Shown here: positions 47,209 to 59,200 of the stretch, piece after piece
Position numbering within the stretch: position 1 is the first letter of the stretch
Layout: each line of letters starts with the position of its first letter
Assembly (NCBI RefSeq): GCF_000003815.2
Contig: NC_049992.1
Span: 16,009,052 to 16,073,051 of the forward strand
Direction: 5' to 3'
Source: Branchiostoma floridae
Lineage: Eukaryota > Chordata > Leptocardii > Amphioxiformes > Branchiostomatidae
Length of the DNA stretch: 64,000 nt
Notes under the pieces: model-generated
Seen by the model: the letters and a program-made list of their open reading frames with translations, nothing else
Told to the model about the DNA's origin: nothing
Database searches by the model: none
Made by a program: the position numbers and the translations under genes

Positions 47209-50200
47209 CTAAAGATACAGGAACAGGAGTTCAAAGACCTCATACCTCTATGAAATATTTTTGTAGATTTGCATGACACAACCATGTCTATGTCATCAAC
47301 AGCGACATTCATTTTCTGGCATTCTAAAACTGACCAGCACAAGTGGATAGAAAACTTAATATACACTTTTCATACTCCATGATACAAAAGTCAAATGCTT
47401 ACTAAAAATTCCCAGAAATAAGCAAATATCATCAGACACTTAATTGATTTCAAAGGTTATTGTTACCTGCTCCAAAGTAGACTGGCTGAAACTGTATTCT
47501 TCTATTCCAACATTTGTCTTTCCTGTAGAATAACAAAAGCTGCACATAAGGATTCCACATAGGCAAGAATAAAACTAACAGTGTACTGTAACAATATAAC
47601 TCATCTATTGCCAAAATTATGATACTTCATGCCACTCCACTGATATTTCTAGAAGAACTTAGTTCCAAACTCCTATCAACATTTTGATGCCAACAACAGG
47701 TTCGTTCAGTATCTTATGAGGAATACCGTAAGTTAGAATGATCATTTGTTGTGACATATTCTCAATAACAAAGACACAAGGGATTGGTACATTGTCAACA
47801 GAAATGCTCTGCAATGATAGATGACATTCATTAGGTACTCCTTATCACACATAGGAAATCAGTGACAGAAACATTTTCCTCACATTGCTCATTGATGACT
47901 AATTTTTGTATATGCAATAATTGATATCACAAATATATTAGATATATATCACTATAGTAAAGTTACAGAATGATATATCTAATTCTCTTGTTTGCAGGTT
48001 GGCAATTCTAAAGTTTGGCAGCCTGTATGTAACCTGTAGTGACTATTATTATCATTGGACTGAGCAGAGCACTTTGGACTAATGCTCGTAGCCTTTCGCA
48101 GCTTAAACGTAATACATAATCTGATATTTTGTCAGAAATTTCTCTGGTACTCAACCTATCATAATGACCCCCAGTGAGGGTCTTCATGCTTTGTTGAAAA
48201 TCAAACAATCTTGAGGTTTGTACCAAACATCTTGAGATTTTGTCTTAAATCTTGTGCTGTTTTGACTTGATCTTGAGATGTTTTGACTTAATCTTAAGAT
48301 ATTTTCAAATTTGCTTTGAAAAAGAATCTTCATATCATTTCAAAGTATCTTGTGACCTTCTGAATGATCTTTAAGATTGTTATGAAAAATCTCAAGATTG
48401 TTGTGAAATCTCAAGATTTGTCTCAAAAGATCTCAAGATTGTCTAAAAAAAATATTGAGATTTAACGTTACCGAAAAATCTCGAGATTTTTTAAAATTTT
48501 CAATGAGACGTTAGGACTCCTGCTGGGGGTTACATGATCCACTGTGTAACAAAAGTTTTTCCCAAAAATCTGATGTGTACCTTTAAGCTGTAAATGTCAT
48601 TAGTCCAAAGTGTTCTGCTACGTCCATCAACAATCTGCTTGCTGTTAGTCTTTTTATCAAAATGTGGACACTTGGATTCTTCTATTATCATATGATTCTG
48701 TGGAGCATTATTTAACCTACCCTCTTCTAGAGCTGTGAAGACTCTAGCTAAGGACCTGACATCTTCCTTGGGGATGTTGTATGTCACATGGTTACTGATG
48801 ACCTCTGCCTCAGCAGCATCAGGGAAAAGGTCGTGGACAAAACTGTCCAGTCGATCAAGGCTGCAAATAGTCAGACAAGTGATATATCACAATTAAAGAG
48901 GGTGTCTGATAGTGTTATGTATTTTGGATGTATTTTTGATGTATATTTGATCGATGTCTGTTCAGTACATTTGTACATCTTGTTCACGGAGTGACCTAGT
49001 CCCACAATGATGGCTGGGAGCTGCCCACTCTGTGAACAAGATGTACTGAATAGACATAAGAAATTTGGTATGTGTTTATGCCTTCGAAGTGTCACTGTTT
49101 GTAGAATAATTGCTATCAAGTAATTTAATAATAATAATAAACCAATAAACATAGATTGGCATCTAACGCTGGTTTGCCTTTATCCGAGGGTAACCTATAT
49201 TCGTTGCTTGTAAGAAAAAAAAGTATTTAGGGATATGAACGCGTAGACGGTGGTTTCAAATCAGAAAATTTTGAAAATATTGAAATTTGAAACTACAGTC
49301 CACAGACTTAATACTCCTAAATGTGTTGTTTTCAAATGCAACGAATAAAGGTCACCCCACGGATAAAGGTGAACTAGCGTTATACTGTATCACAAAAACA
49401 TACATGAAAGTAACATATACATGTAGAGAGAAAACATGTAATGTAGGGAAAAAGGGAGCAGCAGACATCTCTATGATTAGCCCACTCTACAGTAATACTA
49501 TACCAAAGAATTATGTTAGCCCTTATTGTTATGCTAACTAGGTTGCTAAGCTTTATCCTATACCTCTGTTTTGTACTTTGTGTAATAGTTGTTGCCATAC
49601 ATTGTATCATGTACAATTGTCGTACAATAAAGTTCTATCTCTATCCTAAAGCTCAATAATGTTCATGTACATCAGAAATGTGCTCCTCTTCAGCTGCAGG
49701 TATGGTAGTTTTGTCATATCATCACTAAACAGCTGTCTAAGTCTAAAGCACAGCTTTCCCCTTAATTGGTCCTTGATGACTTCTGACAAAATACCTGTGA
49801 CCTTCAAGTTAAAAGAGCAGGAAATTGTATTACTTAATACATTATGGCTATTCATGCATTACCACCAAGGATGGGAAATCCACTCGTATCTCATAGTCTC
49901 AGGCAAGCTAGTATGACATGATTGACAGGGCTCAGGTAAAGGATTGACAGCAGGGATCAAGTTCTTAAGGGACTGTGCTGGTATGGTAAATATGATGTGT
50001 TGCAAATGGCTGTAATACCTCATTACACTGTTTAGACTTCTTAGACTGTAGGGTAACTGGATGGACTTGACTTAAGCAAGCAAGACAATAGGGTTCTGCC
50101 ATAGTGGACCAAATACAAGGTGGAAATAGAAAAGCAGACTTGTGCAGTATTCCAACCAGATCTAGATCTGTCTCCAAGACCAATTCTTCTGCCAAGGGGA

Positions 50201-53200
50201 CAGACATTTACTTGTTGAGACAGACAAAAATGTCACCTCATCTGTCCCAAAATCATGACATAAAACTGATGACAGTGTATATTAATGAGCTTAAAATGAC
50301 AGATGTTAAACTGTACAAAAATCAATCATATACTATTAAGCTCCACAATAATAAGTAGGATGGAAACAAATTAAAACTGGAGACAGCCCAGATTCTTACC
50401 TTCTGCTTACTAGATTTCTCTGTACCCACCTTGCGTCAAGGTCATTATTGATGTCTTCTGACTGTTCCTTGACCTTGACTTCTAGAATGTACCCACTTCC
50501 ATACTTGTTCTTTAGATGCTGGGTAGAACCAAGACACCTGAAAGAAAACAGACCACATCCTCAAAATTTCTATTTTTATTTCCAATTTGATTTTATATGG
50601 GCTCGGCTCTGGATTTTGTGCACCAAGCATGAAATGTCATTTCTCAATACTTCAAATGGCATTACACTCAAGGGCTAATCTGTGAAGAGCCAGGGTTCAA
50701 AATCTACATTGGTTAATGTCACATCAGCTTGTCCTATAAGGAGAATATCAAATGATTTTATCAATATTGTAAGTTATATATGATATTACAAAATGTGGAA
50801 TAGAACTCATACTATCATCCATCTACAAATTGTAGGACATAATGTGCACATAATTTGCTTACTGATTTATATGTACATCCAATAAATTATACTTTTATCA
50901 AATGTCAGAATATGAAGCTTACTATGCTTCCACTTAATTTGTATAACCTCCATTAACATTTATCTGCCAGGTTACATAATTCAGCCACTCTAATTGCAGC
51001 AGCCCCGGGCATGCACAGGTTAAATTATACAGGAGTGCCCTACACTAGTATTGCACTGGACATCTCTTTGGGTGGTGGATATACAATGTGACCTAGTGGA
51101 ACTATGGTAGAAGATGTTATAGATCTTTATTAGAAACATATAACATTTAAGAGACTAAAGTAAGACACTATTTGGTTTTCAAACCTACTTGAGCTGACCA
51201 TTGACCATGATCCCAACACGGGAGCACAGAGCATCAGCCTCCTCCATGGAGTGAGTCGTGAGTATGGCTCCTCGGCTGCTATCTCTGAAGGCAGCACTGA
51301 TGGTGTTCCTATGTGCAGTAAACAAAAGGACTTATTGTTTGATAGAGGAAAGGTCAATTAGCATTAAATAAATGTTGTGTGGTCATGCCATTAATCAATC
51401 AAAGATAGTAGGATTGACTAGTAGGGCAATTGTAGAAAATTACGTTGGAGGAAGTGACCCTTGCTTGACCTACACTTGTGCGACATCCGCCGCGTGATTG
51501 ATTGTTACTTGTACAATGTTACACTAGATAGTTAACTTGATCTAGTACAGTCTACACATAGATTCTAAGGTATACAATATTGATAAATCAAGACAAGTTA
51601 CCAACTGAGCTATCTGCAACTTTATGCAAGGCCAGGCAAGTCTTCTAATTTTAAAAGTTTCTTTTAAATCAGCTTCTTTTGTTATTTTTCTTCATACAAT
51701 TATAAACAAAAATGATTACACGTCCTTTGGGTGCCTCCTTTCTTCTCATCTAGTACAACAGAATAGTGTAAAATCTATCTTATTTGAAATGATCATAGCA
51801 GAAACCATCTACTCCAGATTAAGAACTGACATCACTGCCAATGACTGTAGCTGCAAAATATATTATTTTCACCCTCCAGAAAGATACTTGTGGTGGAACT
51901 TCTAACTGCATGGAGTGCCCTCAGAGCTACTGACAGCTACATGTACATGATCAGTAAGTATATGATCTATGAGGGGTGACAAAAGTCAGGGATAAGGATG
52001 ACAAATTGTGGCAGATTATCAAAAACAACAATTAATCTCAGCATGACTTCAGCTGTCAGGGTTCCAGGGGGACTAATCTGCTATGAAAAGTTTTAAAACT
52101 CAAATACATTAATGTATCATATATATTACAGATGCACAAGTTTCTCATTCCCTTCTGTATGTGCTAGTGAGAATAACTCAACACTTTGGCAACAAGCATA
52201 ATTATTCTTTTGGGACTAAATTTCTACCTAAGAAGTTATTCCGCATTTAAGGCAGGTACATTCATACTGTGATACATACTTAGATAGTTTTATTGCACAA
52301 CAATTGTACGGGGTACAAAGTATGGCATCTACATAACTACAGTTCTATAACTTAACGCTTATCTAACTAATACAGAAGTTGCAGTATGGGATAAGTTTCT
52401 TACAGTTATTAGAGGCTTTTTCAATCATTGGAGGAATTTCTAATGTCTAAACCTTCTTTGACATATAATAACACCCCAGGTATTTGGGGGGAGGTAAACA
52501 TATTCTTTAACTTCCTCTTAATCCAGCCATAGTTTGCAGAACATGGATCCGTCTATGAATAAGTCTAAAATTTGTGACAAGATGAACGATTACATTGTGG
52601 CTTGTTACTTTCAAGATCTTTCTATAATTTCGAGTTCACAAGGGGAAACAATGCACACAGTTGGAAATAATGTGATTTATGATGAGGATCATCTCAAAGC
52701 ACATGATATTCCTAACCATCAATATCAATATCTTAAACCCCTGATTCATCATTTCTTAAGACAGAATAACGGGTACTTGACAAATGAGCTGGCAGTCCCA
52801 TGCAACAGAACATTTATCTTGAAGACAAATGGATAGAAATGTGTATCCAACCATTGTATAGATGTGTAGTCACCTAAGCTTCACTAAGTCTTCTTGATAT
52901 TGTTTATTGTTAATTAGAAACTACATGTAGGCTTTAGTTGTTATTGGGATAAAATATTAAAGAGTGGGATTTATCATCACCTAGCACAGTAGGGGCGGAG
53001 TAGTTTTAAAGAACATTTGTACGAGGGGCGTGCAATTAGTAATGGTCCTGACCCATTTCCCATAGCAGGAGATTAATGAAACTTGGCACAGTTATTAGTC
53101 TTTCTCTTCATAGGAGTCACCCAGAGTTATGCATTTCTCCCATCGTTTGATGCAGCTCTGGACACCGATTTTGTAGGACACCCCAGGTTGGTCCTCCAAC

Positions 53201-56200
53201 TGATGCCTCATCAATGGCACAAGAGGGACGACCAGGTCTGGGAGCTGTTTCCACAGACTTCCAGCCACGTTTGAATTCAGGATGCCAGCGTTTTACAAGG
53301 TCATATGATGGGGCATCATCACCATAAGTTTCATTTATTTCATCAAAAGTCTTCTTTGGTGTGCGTCCTTTCAAATACAAAAACCGGATCACTGCGCGAC
53401 ACTCAACTGGTTCCATTTCACACCTGGTCCATTTCGCACCTGACTAAGTTCAAACACCAGTAAATCAGAAACCACAATTAGTTCAGAGCTGTCTTTTGCA
53501 ACATAACCCATAGAGATATGAATTATTACACATACAAAATTTCATCTAGATCAGACAACTGGAAGTGGGTCAGGACCATTACTTATTGCACGCCCCTCGT
53601 AGCTATAGACGTGCAAAAGTTAGGTCTGTGTCATAGAACCAGTCACTGCCACGCCGCACGTCTGCAAAACTGGTGCATTTTGCTGAAGCGCAGTTATGAC
53701 AACTATATAGACACAGACACAGGTACTAGCAAGAAATGATTCTAGCTGCAGTGCATGATAGAACCAGTTTTGCCCTGAGGAATGTCACAGATGGTCACCT
53801 AAACATTGGTCTTGAATAAAACACTTTGTTGTGTGGAAAGAAAATTCAATTTGTTATTCATCTCTTGATACATCACTGGGTTCTTTGACCCCTTATTCAG
53901 TTTTATTACTTTGGTAAGTCACAAGACCAAGGAATGTATTTCAATGTAGTGTGAAATAAATCTACAAATTTGAAGAAAGTTATTATTATTATTTCTTTAT
54001 TTCAGGCTCTCACTGGCCCATATGACAGAGGGACATACATGAAAAACAAAAAATATATACAACATTTCAAGACAAACTGACAATACTATGGCTATGTGTA
54101 GAGGCGGCGCCAGAGATTGGTGAAAAATGAGTTCTTGTAAAAAGAGTCGGACCTAAGTACGGACTGTATAATGGTATTAGTAGAATTGAAAAGCCTATGT
54201 ACAAAGGAGTGGCACTGTTTACGCCATCTGGCGTCAAAGGTATCGGTATGATTGCACACGAACATTTCACTTGCGCTGCAAGATCTAGGGAAACTCATAA
54301 TGATACGAAAACAATTATTGTAGGCAATTCGACATTTCGACAGAACACATGAGCGAAAAGAATTCCACAACTGCCCACCAAATAGTTGAGAACAATGGGA
54401 TGTGAACAGTTGTTTCTTAATAGCAGGTGAACAAAGACAAAATTTTCGAATTATAGTATTAGCACGACAGTACAGACCCCTTAGCTGGGCAAGAATACAG
54501 TCATCATCACTCAGTCTGTCATTAATAGCAATTCCAAGATATATAAATGATGTCACAAATCTCAAACACTCTCCATACAATTTGATCGACGGGAGCGGAT
54601 GTAGAAGTGGCAAACTAGCGCTCGGGAAGTACATGCAGCAATGTCTTGTTTACATTGAATAACAAATCATTTTCTAAACCAAAGTCCTCACAAGTACTTA
54701 CAAGTTTTTGCAGAGACTTAAGGCTAGGACATAACAAACACATGTCGTCAGCATAAAAAAGATGGTTCACAAGAAAACCTCCTATATAGCAACCTACTTT
54801 AGTACTACTGAGTCTCGAACTTAAATCATCTATATATGCATTGAATAGTAGCGGGGATAGCAGACTCCCTTGCCTTACACCATTTGATACATAAAAGCAG
54901 GGAGACAAAACATTGTTCCATCTAATACACATTGTTTGGTTCTGGTACCAGTAAACCAGAAACCTCACCAAATACACCGGGACCTTTCTGTCAAGTAGTT
55001 TTTTAAATAGGGTCCAATGGTTTACCCTATCAAAAGCCTTGGAGGCGTCCAAAAAACAAGCAAAAACTGGAGAGCCGAGACCCCGGTAGTACTCAATTGT
55101 CTGTTTTAAAGTAAATACACACATGTCAAGACCATGTCCTCGTTTGAAACCGAACTGATGAGCAGTGGTTTGAAGATATGGCTCTAGCCTGTTCAATAAA
55201 ACAGCCTCCAGAACTTTGGATAATGCTGATGCAATTGCTATTGGTCTATAGTTATCACTATCAGAAATATTACCAGTTTTGTTTTTAACAACCGGAATGA
55301 TGGTAGTATCTAACATACTTTTCGGAATGAAGTTATGGACAAGCCCGGCTGAAAACAATAGTGATATGCATATGCTAAGCTTAGGCCCCGCATATTTAAG
55401 GTGTTCATTACTGATTCCGTCAGACCCTACCGCTTTTCCATTGGGTAAGTTTCGAATGATATCATATACTTCCACAGGAGAGATTTGCATCCCCGAATCA
55501 AATTCAAAAGGACAACCTGTCGACAAATCAGACATAACAGCAGGTCTATGTACCTCACTATTGACAGAGTTCAGCAGTTTTTCAAAATGACTCCTCCACA
55601 TGTCTGCGATCTGCTCAGTCCCAGAGCAACCATCTATAGTATTAGGTATTACAGAATGAGAGGATTTAGTACTACGGACCTTTGTCCAGAATTCTCTAGT
55701 ATGGCCGGCATTGAAACTTCTTGCAGTCGAGTCAGCTCTTGCCCTGTTTTCCTCCTGTCTACACTGTCTTAGGGCATACTTAAACTTTGCCCTGGCTTGA
55801 TTCATTAAGGAAAAAATTGGACCAGATCGAGGGCGGCCACTTTCCCTCCAAAGAATGTAGGCCTCACGTGCAGCCGTATGCAAATCCTTAACAACCTCAT
55901 TCCATCCGGGGACAGGTGTGAAGGAATTGCAACACGTTCTTTGAGTTATAGTGGAATTCGCAGAATCTTTTAGAATGGCAATTAATTGGCAGGTAAACAG
56001 GTTGAGGGCATTAGTATGCGCTTGATCCTGACAATTCGGATCCTTACAAATCATTGCGTCTAGTGGAATTTCCACGTTTGACAGAAAACTGTCCACAGAT
56101 AAACGATACATGTCGACTTGGCCTGGCATCGCCCTGGCCCAGTCAGTGATTTTGCGAGGAATCTCGGAGTATGCAGCCTTAGCTATGGCTGGGAAATTTG

Positions 56201-59200
56201 CATCTAAAGAGATACAGAGTGGAAAGTGATCAGAGGAGACATAATCATGCAACACCTGAATATTGTTGATGTTTTGGTGAGCCGTGTCACTTGCCAGACA
56301 GTGATCGATCCATGATGTGGAAGCATGGACATCACTGAGGTAAGTGTAAGAATCGGCCGGAAGAAGTTCCCTGTCTGAGCAGTGTAATCCAGTTTCCTCG
56401 CAAAACGTCTGTAACAATACACCAAATCTACTTGTAGGTGAGGCATTAAAATCGCCCAAGATTACCGTAGCATACGAATTATAATCCTCCAAGAGTGCCT
56501 CAAGTTTACCCAGCTTCTCAAGAAATGAGTCAGTATTTGCTGGCATATCACAAGGCATATATACACATACACAGAGTAATTGACATCCATTCAAATCTAT
56601 TCTAACAGCAATGAGACTATCATCATCAATGTCAACAGGAGATATGACAGAAGATAGGGTCTTTCTCCACATGATCCCCACTCCCCCATACGGGCGTCCT
56701 TGTAGCACCCCTGCTTCAAGATTTACTGGGGATTTCCCGGAGGCCATAAACTCAGGACTAATACTGCTTAGAAAAGGGATATCATCAGGCAGAAGCCAGT
56801 GTTCTTGCAACATAATAATGTCATTTGATTCACATAGACTTTTGATTGTTCCAACTGAGTTCTTGACAGAACGGCAGTTATATGATGCAATCCGCAGTTT
56901 CTGTTTCAAGTCCATGGTTAAGAAGTGGAAGAGCGTCGCCTACTGTGAAAGCGGCGCACTAGGATCCCACATGGCCAGAAAGATGGGGACAGGACTTCCG
57001 ACACAGCATTGCAGTCAACAGAGACGCGGAACGAAGAATACCCATCGTATTTTGTGGTCAGTTTAGAACAGGACACTGTGAATTTCTGCGACAAGTTATC
57101 AGTCAAGTACCTTTCAACATCCTGAGTCAGTGTGTCCGGTTCAAGGCGCGTCACAAAGATCTCCGCTGGTCTTGACTTAACCGCAGACAGACTGGACGAC
57201 ACCGCCGTACCCACCACTGCCCTAGACCTCTGCTTCTTTCTCTGCACCAGGCGGAAGCCCTCAGAGTCAAGGTCACTGTGGCCACCAGCTGAGGTGGACT
57301 GCGGTCGGGGAACAGCCCTAGAGCCACTCGAGTAGCCACGACGTCGGGATGCCTGCGATGACTTTGTGGCAAGCGCCCTCTCCACCTGCCGACCAGGGTC
57401 GCCCGCGTGCAGGGACTTAGGGATAGTCTCCGACGGGCAGGTGTCAGACACGGCATTGGCGTAGGATTCCTTCGGCCTGGCGAGAGTCGACGTTGCCGGC
57501 GGAGCAGAACTCGACGCTGCCGGCGGAGCAGAACACGACGCTGCCGGCGGAGCAGAACACGACGCTGCCGGCGGAGCACAGCTCAGCCTGTTTTTCAATT
57601 CCCAGATCTCTTTCCTGAGGGCCACAAGCTCAGTCTGGACTCTAACCGAATCTATGGAGCAGTCCCTAATCAGTTTCATCTCCTGCCTCACGATCTGAAG
57701 CTCTTGCATGCAAACCGAGATGTCTACATGTTCCAGATTCACAGCGGGGAGGTGGAGAGTTGCGGACACGAAAGTAGGTAACGACGGAGGAGCAGTAGAA
57801 TGCAAAACTCGCTGAATATCCTCCATATTGGCGGTAGACTTGTCTGCTCCCTTTCGCTTTATGTAGCGTTCGTCTGGCTTACATGTATCAAATACAAGTC
57901 TCTTAGCCGTCTCTATTTCCTCTTCCATGTACGTCTCGGTACACAACTTCGTAATGATGTCGAACGGAAGAGTGTCCATCTTGTTAACAGTAAAACATAA
58001 CAGATCGTTGATGATAACATCTTTACATACCGCTTCGGATCCAGACCCACTAGGGGGGAAACGCTTGTCTGAACAGCACTGGCAGAGAACAAGATCCCCC
58101 TGACAGTAAAGTAAATTATGAAAAAATGAAAGAATAAAAAAATAATGATTAAACTCTAAAAAAAATTTTAATTCATCTTAGAATCGTACATTTGAATTTT
58201 TAAAACCTTTTTTGACCATTGTGTTGTAAAAAACCTCACCACAGAAAGCGCTTGGCTCCAGGGTCCATACCAGTGGATGGCTCGTCCATCAGAACAACTT
58301 GAGTGTTTCCCAGCATGCTCATCGCAAAACTCAGCTAGAAGAAAAAACACTAATATTCAGAAAAGTGTTACAGAAAACTTCTCTGGCATTCTACAACTAA
58401 AATGGTAAGTTCTTGCAGATAATATAATGGCACTGTCTGAAGGAAGAAGAAACACACTTTTTAACTTTCTCTGCTGGGTACCATTTTGCAAACAACTTTG
58501 TATTGGTGAGAAGCTAAAACCGCAGAGAAAAGAATTATTATAATATAGTACATTGTACATGTACATCAAGCAACTTAAAATATAGGAATAGCAACAAAAG
58601 GTTTTCCTTACACACTAAGTTAAAATTGCATATGAGATAAACGTCTTTTACAATGATACAATATGAATTGAGTCAAATATGGGAAAGTAGAAAAGTTTAA
58701 CTACTAAAGCCTACCTTTCTTTTGGTGCCACCAGACAAAGCTGAACTTCTCTTCTGTGCATGTTCCTCTATCTCCATAGACTCAATAAAGCTGTTTTGGG
58801 GATAAACAACACCTTAGTATACTACAAAGCTCTCAAATTGCATTGTGTGCAATCAAAGACATTCATAATTCTTTATTCTGTATATACTGACAGTCTGCAC
58901 TCTTTGTTCTCACATTATCACGACATGTTTCACCAAACACATTCAATGCTGTAAACAATTTATATCACATGGAAGAGTACATTCTGGGGCCCACTATGCA
59001 TACATCCAATATACGATACACTTGGATGGTAACCATTGTGTTGTGAAGAATGAAAATAGCCAAAATTTACCATCGAACATAAAGTTTATAGTCTGTTCAT
59101 CATTCCTGTTTCATGTGAAAGCTTTTCTTCCCTGCATATACCTCGTATCTTCTACTTTTATTAGCTCTTCTGAAGTCAGGTTACGACACTCCATATGCAA

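Larger units (their letters stand above)
53981..58110 (-). mobile_element. CR1/L2-like LINE (APE-type non-LTR retrotransposon), nearly full length
   Basis: The element is about 4.1 kb, in the same orientation as the host gene, inside the 6.9-kb ABCA5-like intron. It has a short 5' leader, ORF1, a 2-nt gap, ORF2 (endonuclease plus reverse transcriptase) and a 3' tail of AAT repeats (plus-strand tattattatt at 53981-53990). The clade is judged from the RT style and the ORF1 type and is uncertain between CR1, L2 and jockey-like groups. One frameshift breaks ORF2 near 54640. I could not identify target duplications. Confidence 0.92.

Noticed and set aside
49680-49815. Minus-strand open segment ([20 protein letters not shown]) looking like another ABCA regulatory-domain exon
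   Set aside because: The flanking exons (50430-50537 and 48721-48860) join directly with matching phase and cover the family sequence without a gap, so an extra exon here would break the model.
52534-52836. 100-codon plus-strand frame in the ABCA5-like intron
   Set aside because: Antisense to the host gene, with no motif and no promoter or poly(A) context; treated as chance.
54402-54662. Plus-strand frames opposite LINE ORF2
   Set aside because: Antisense shadows of the RT frame with no motif.
57151-57781. Long frames on other phases of LINE ORF1 (arginine-rich)
   Set aside because: They are shadows created by the GC-rich minisatellite and codon bias of ORF1; they lack any domain.
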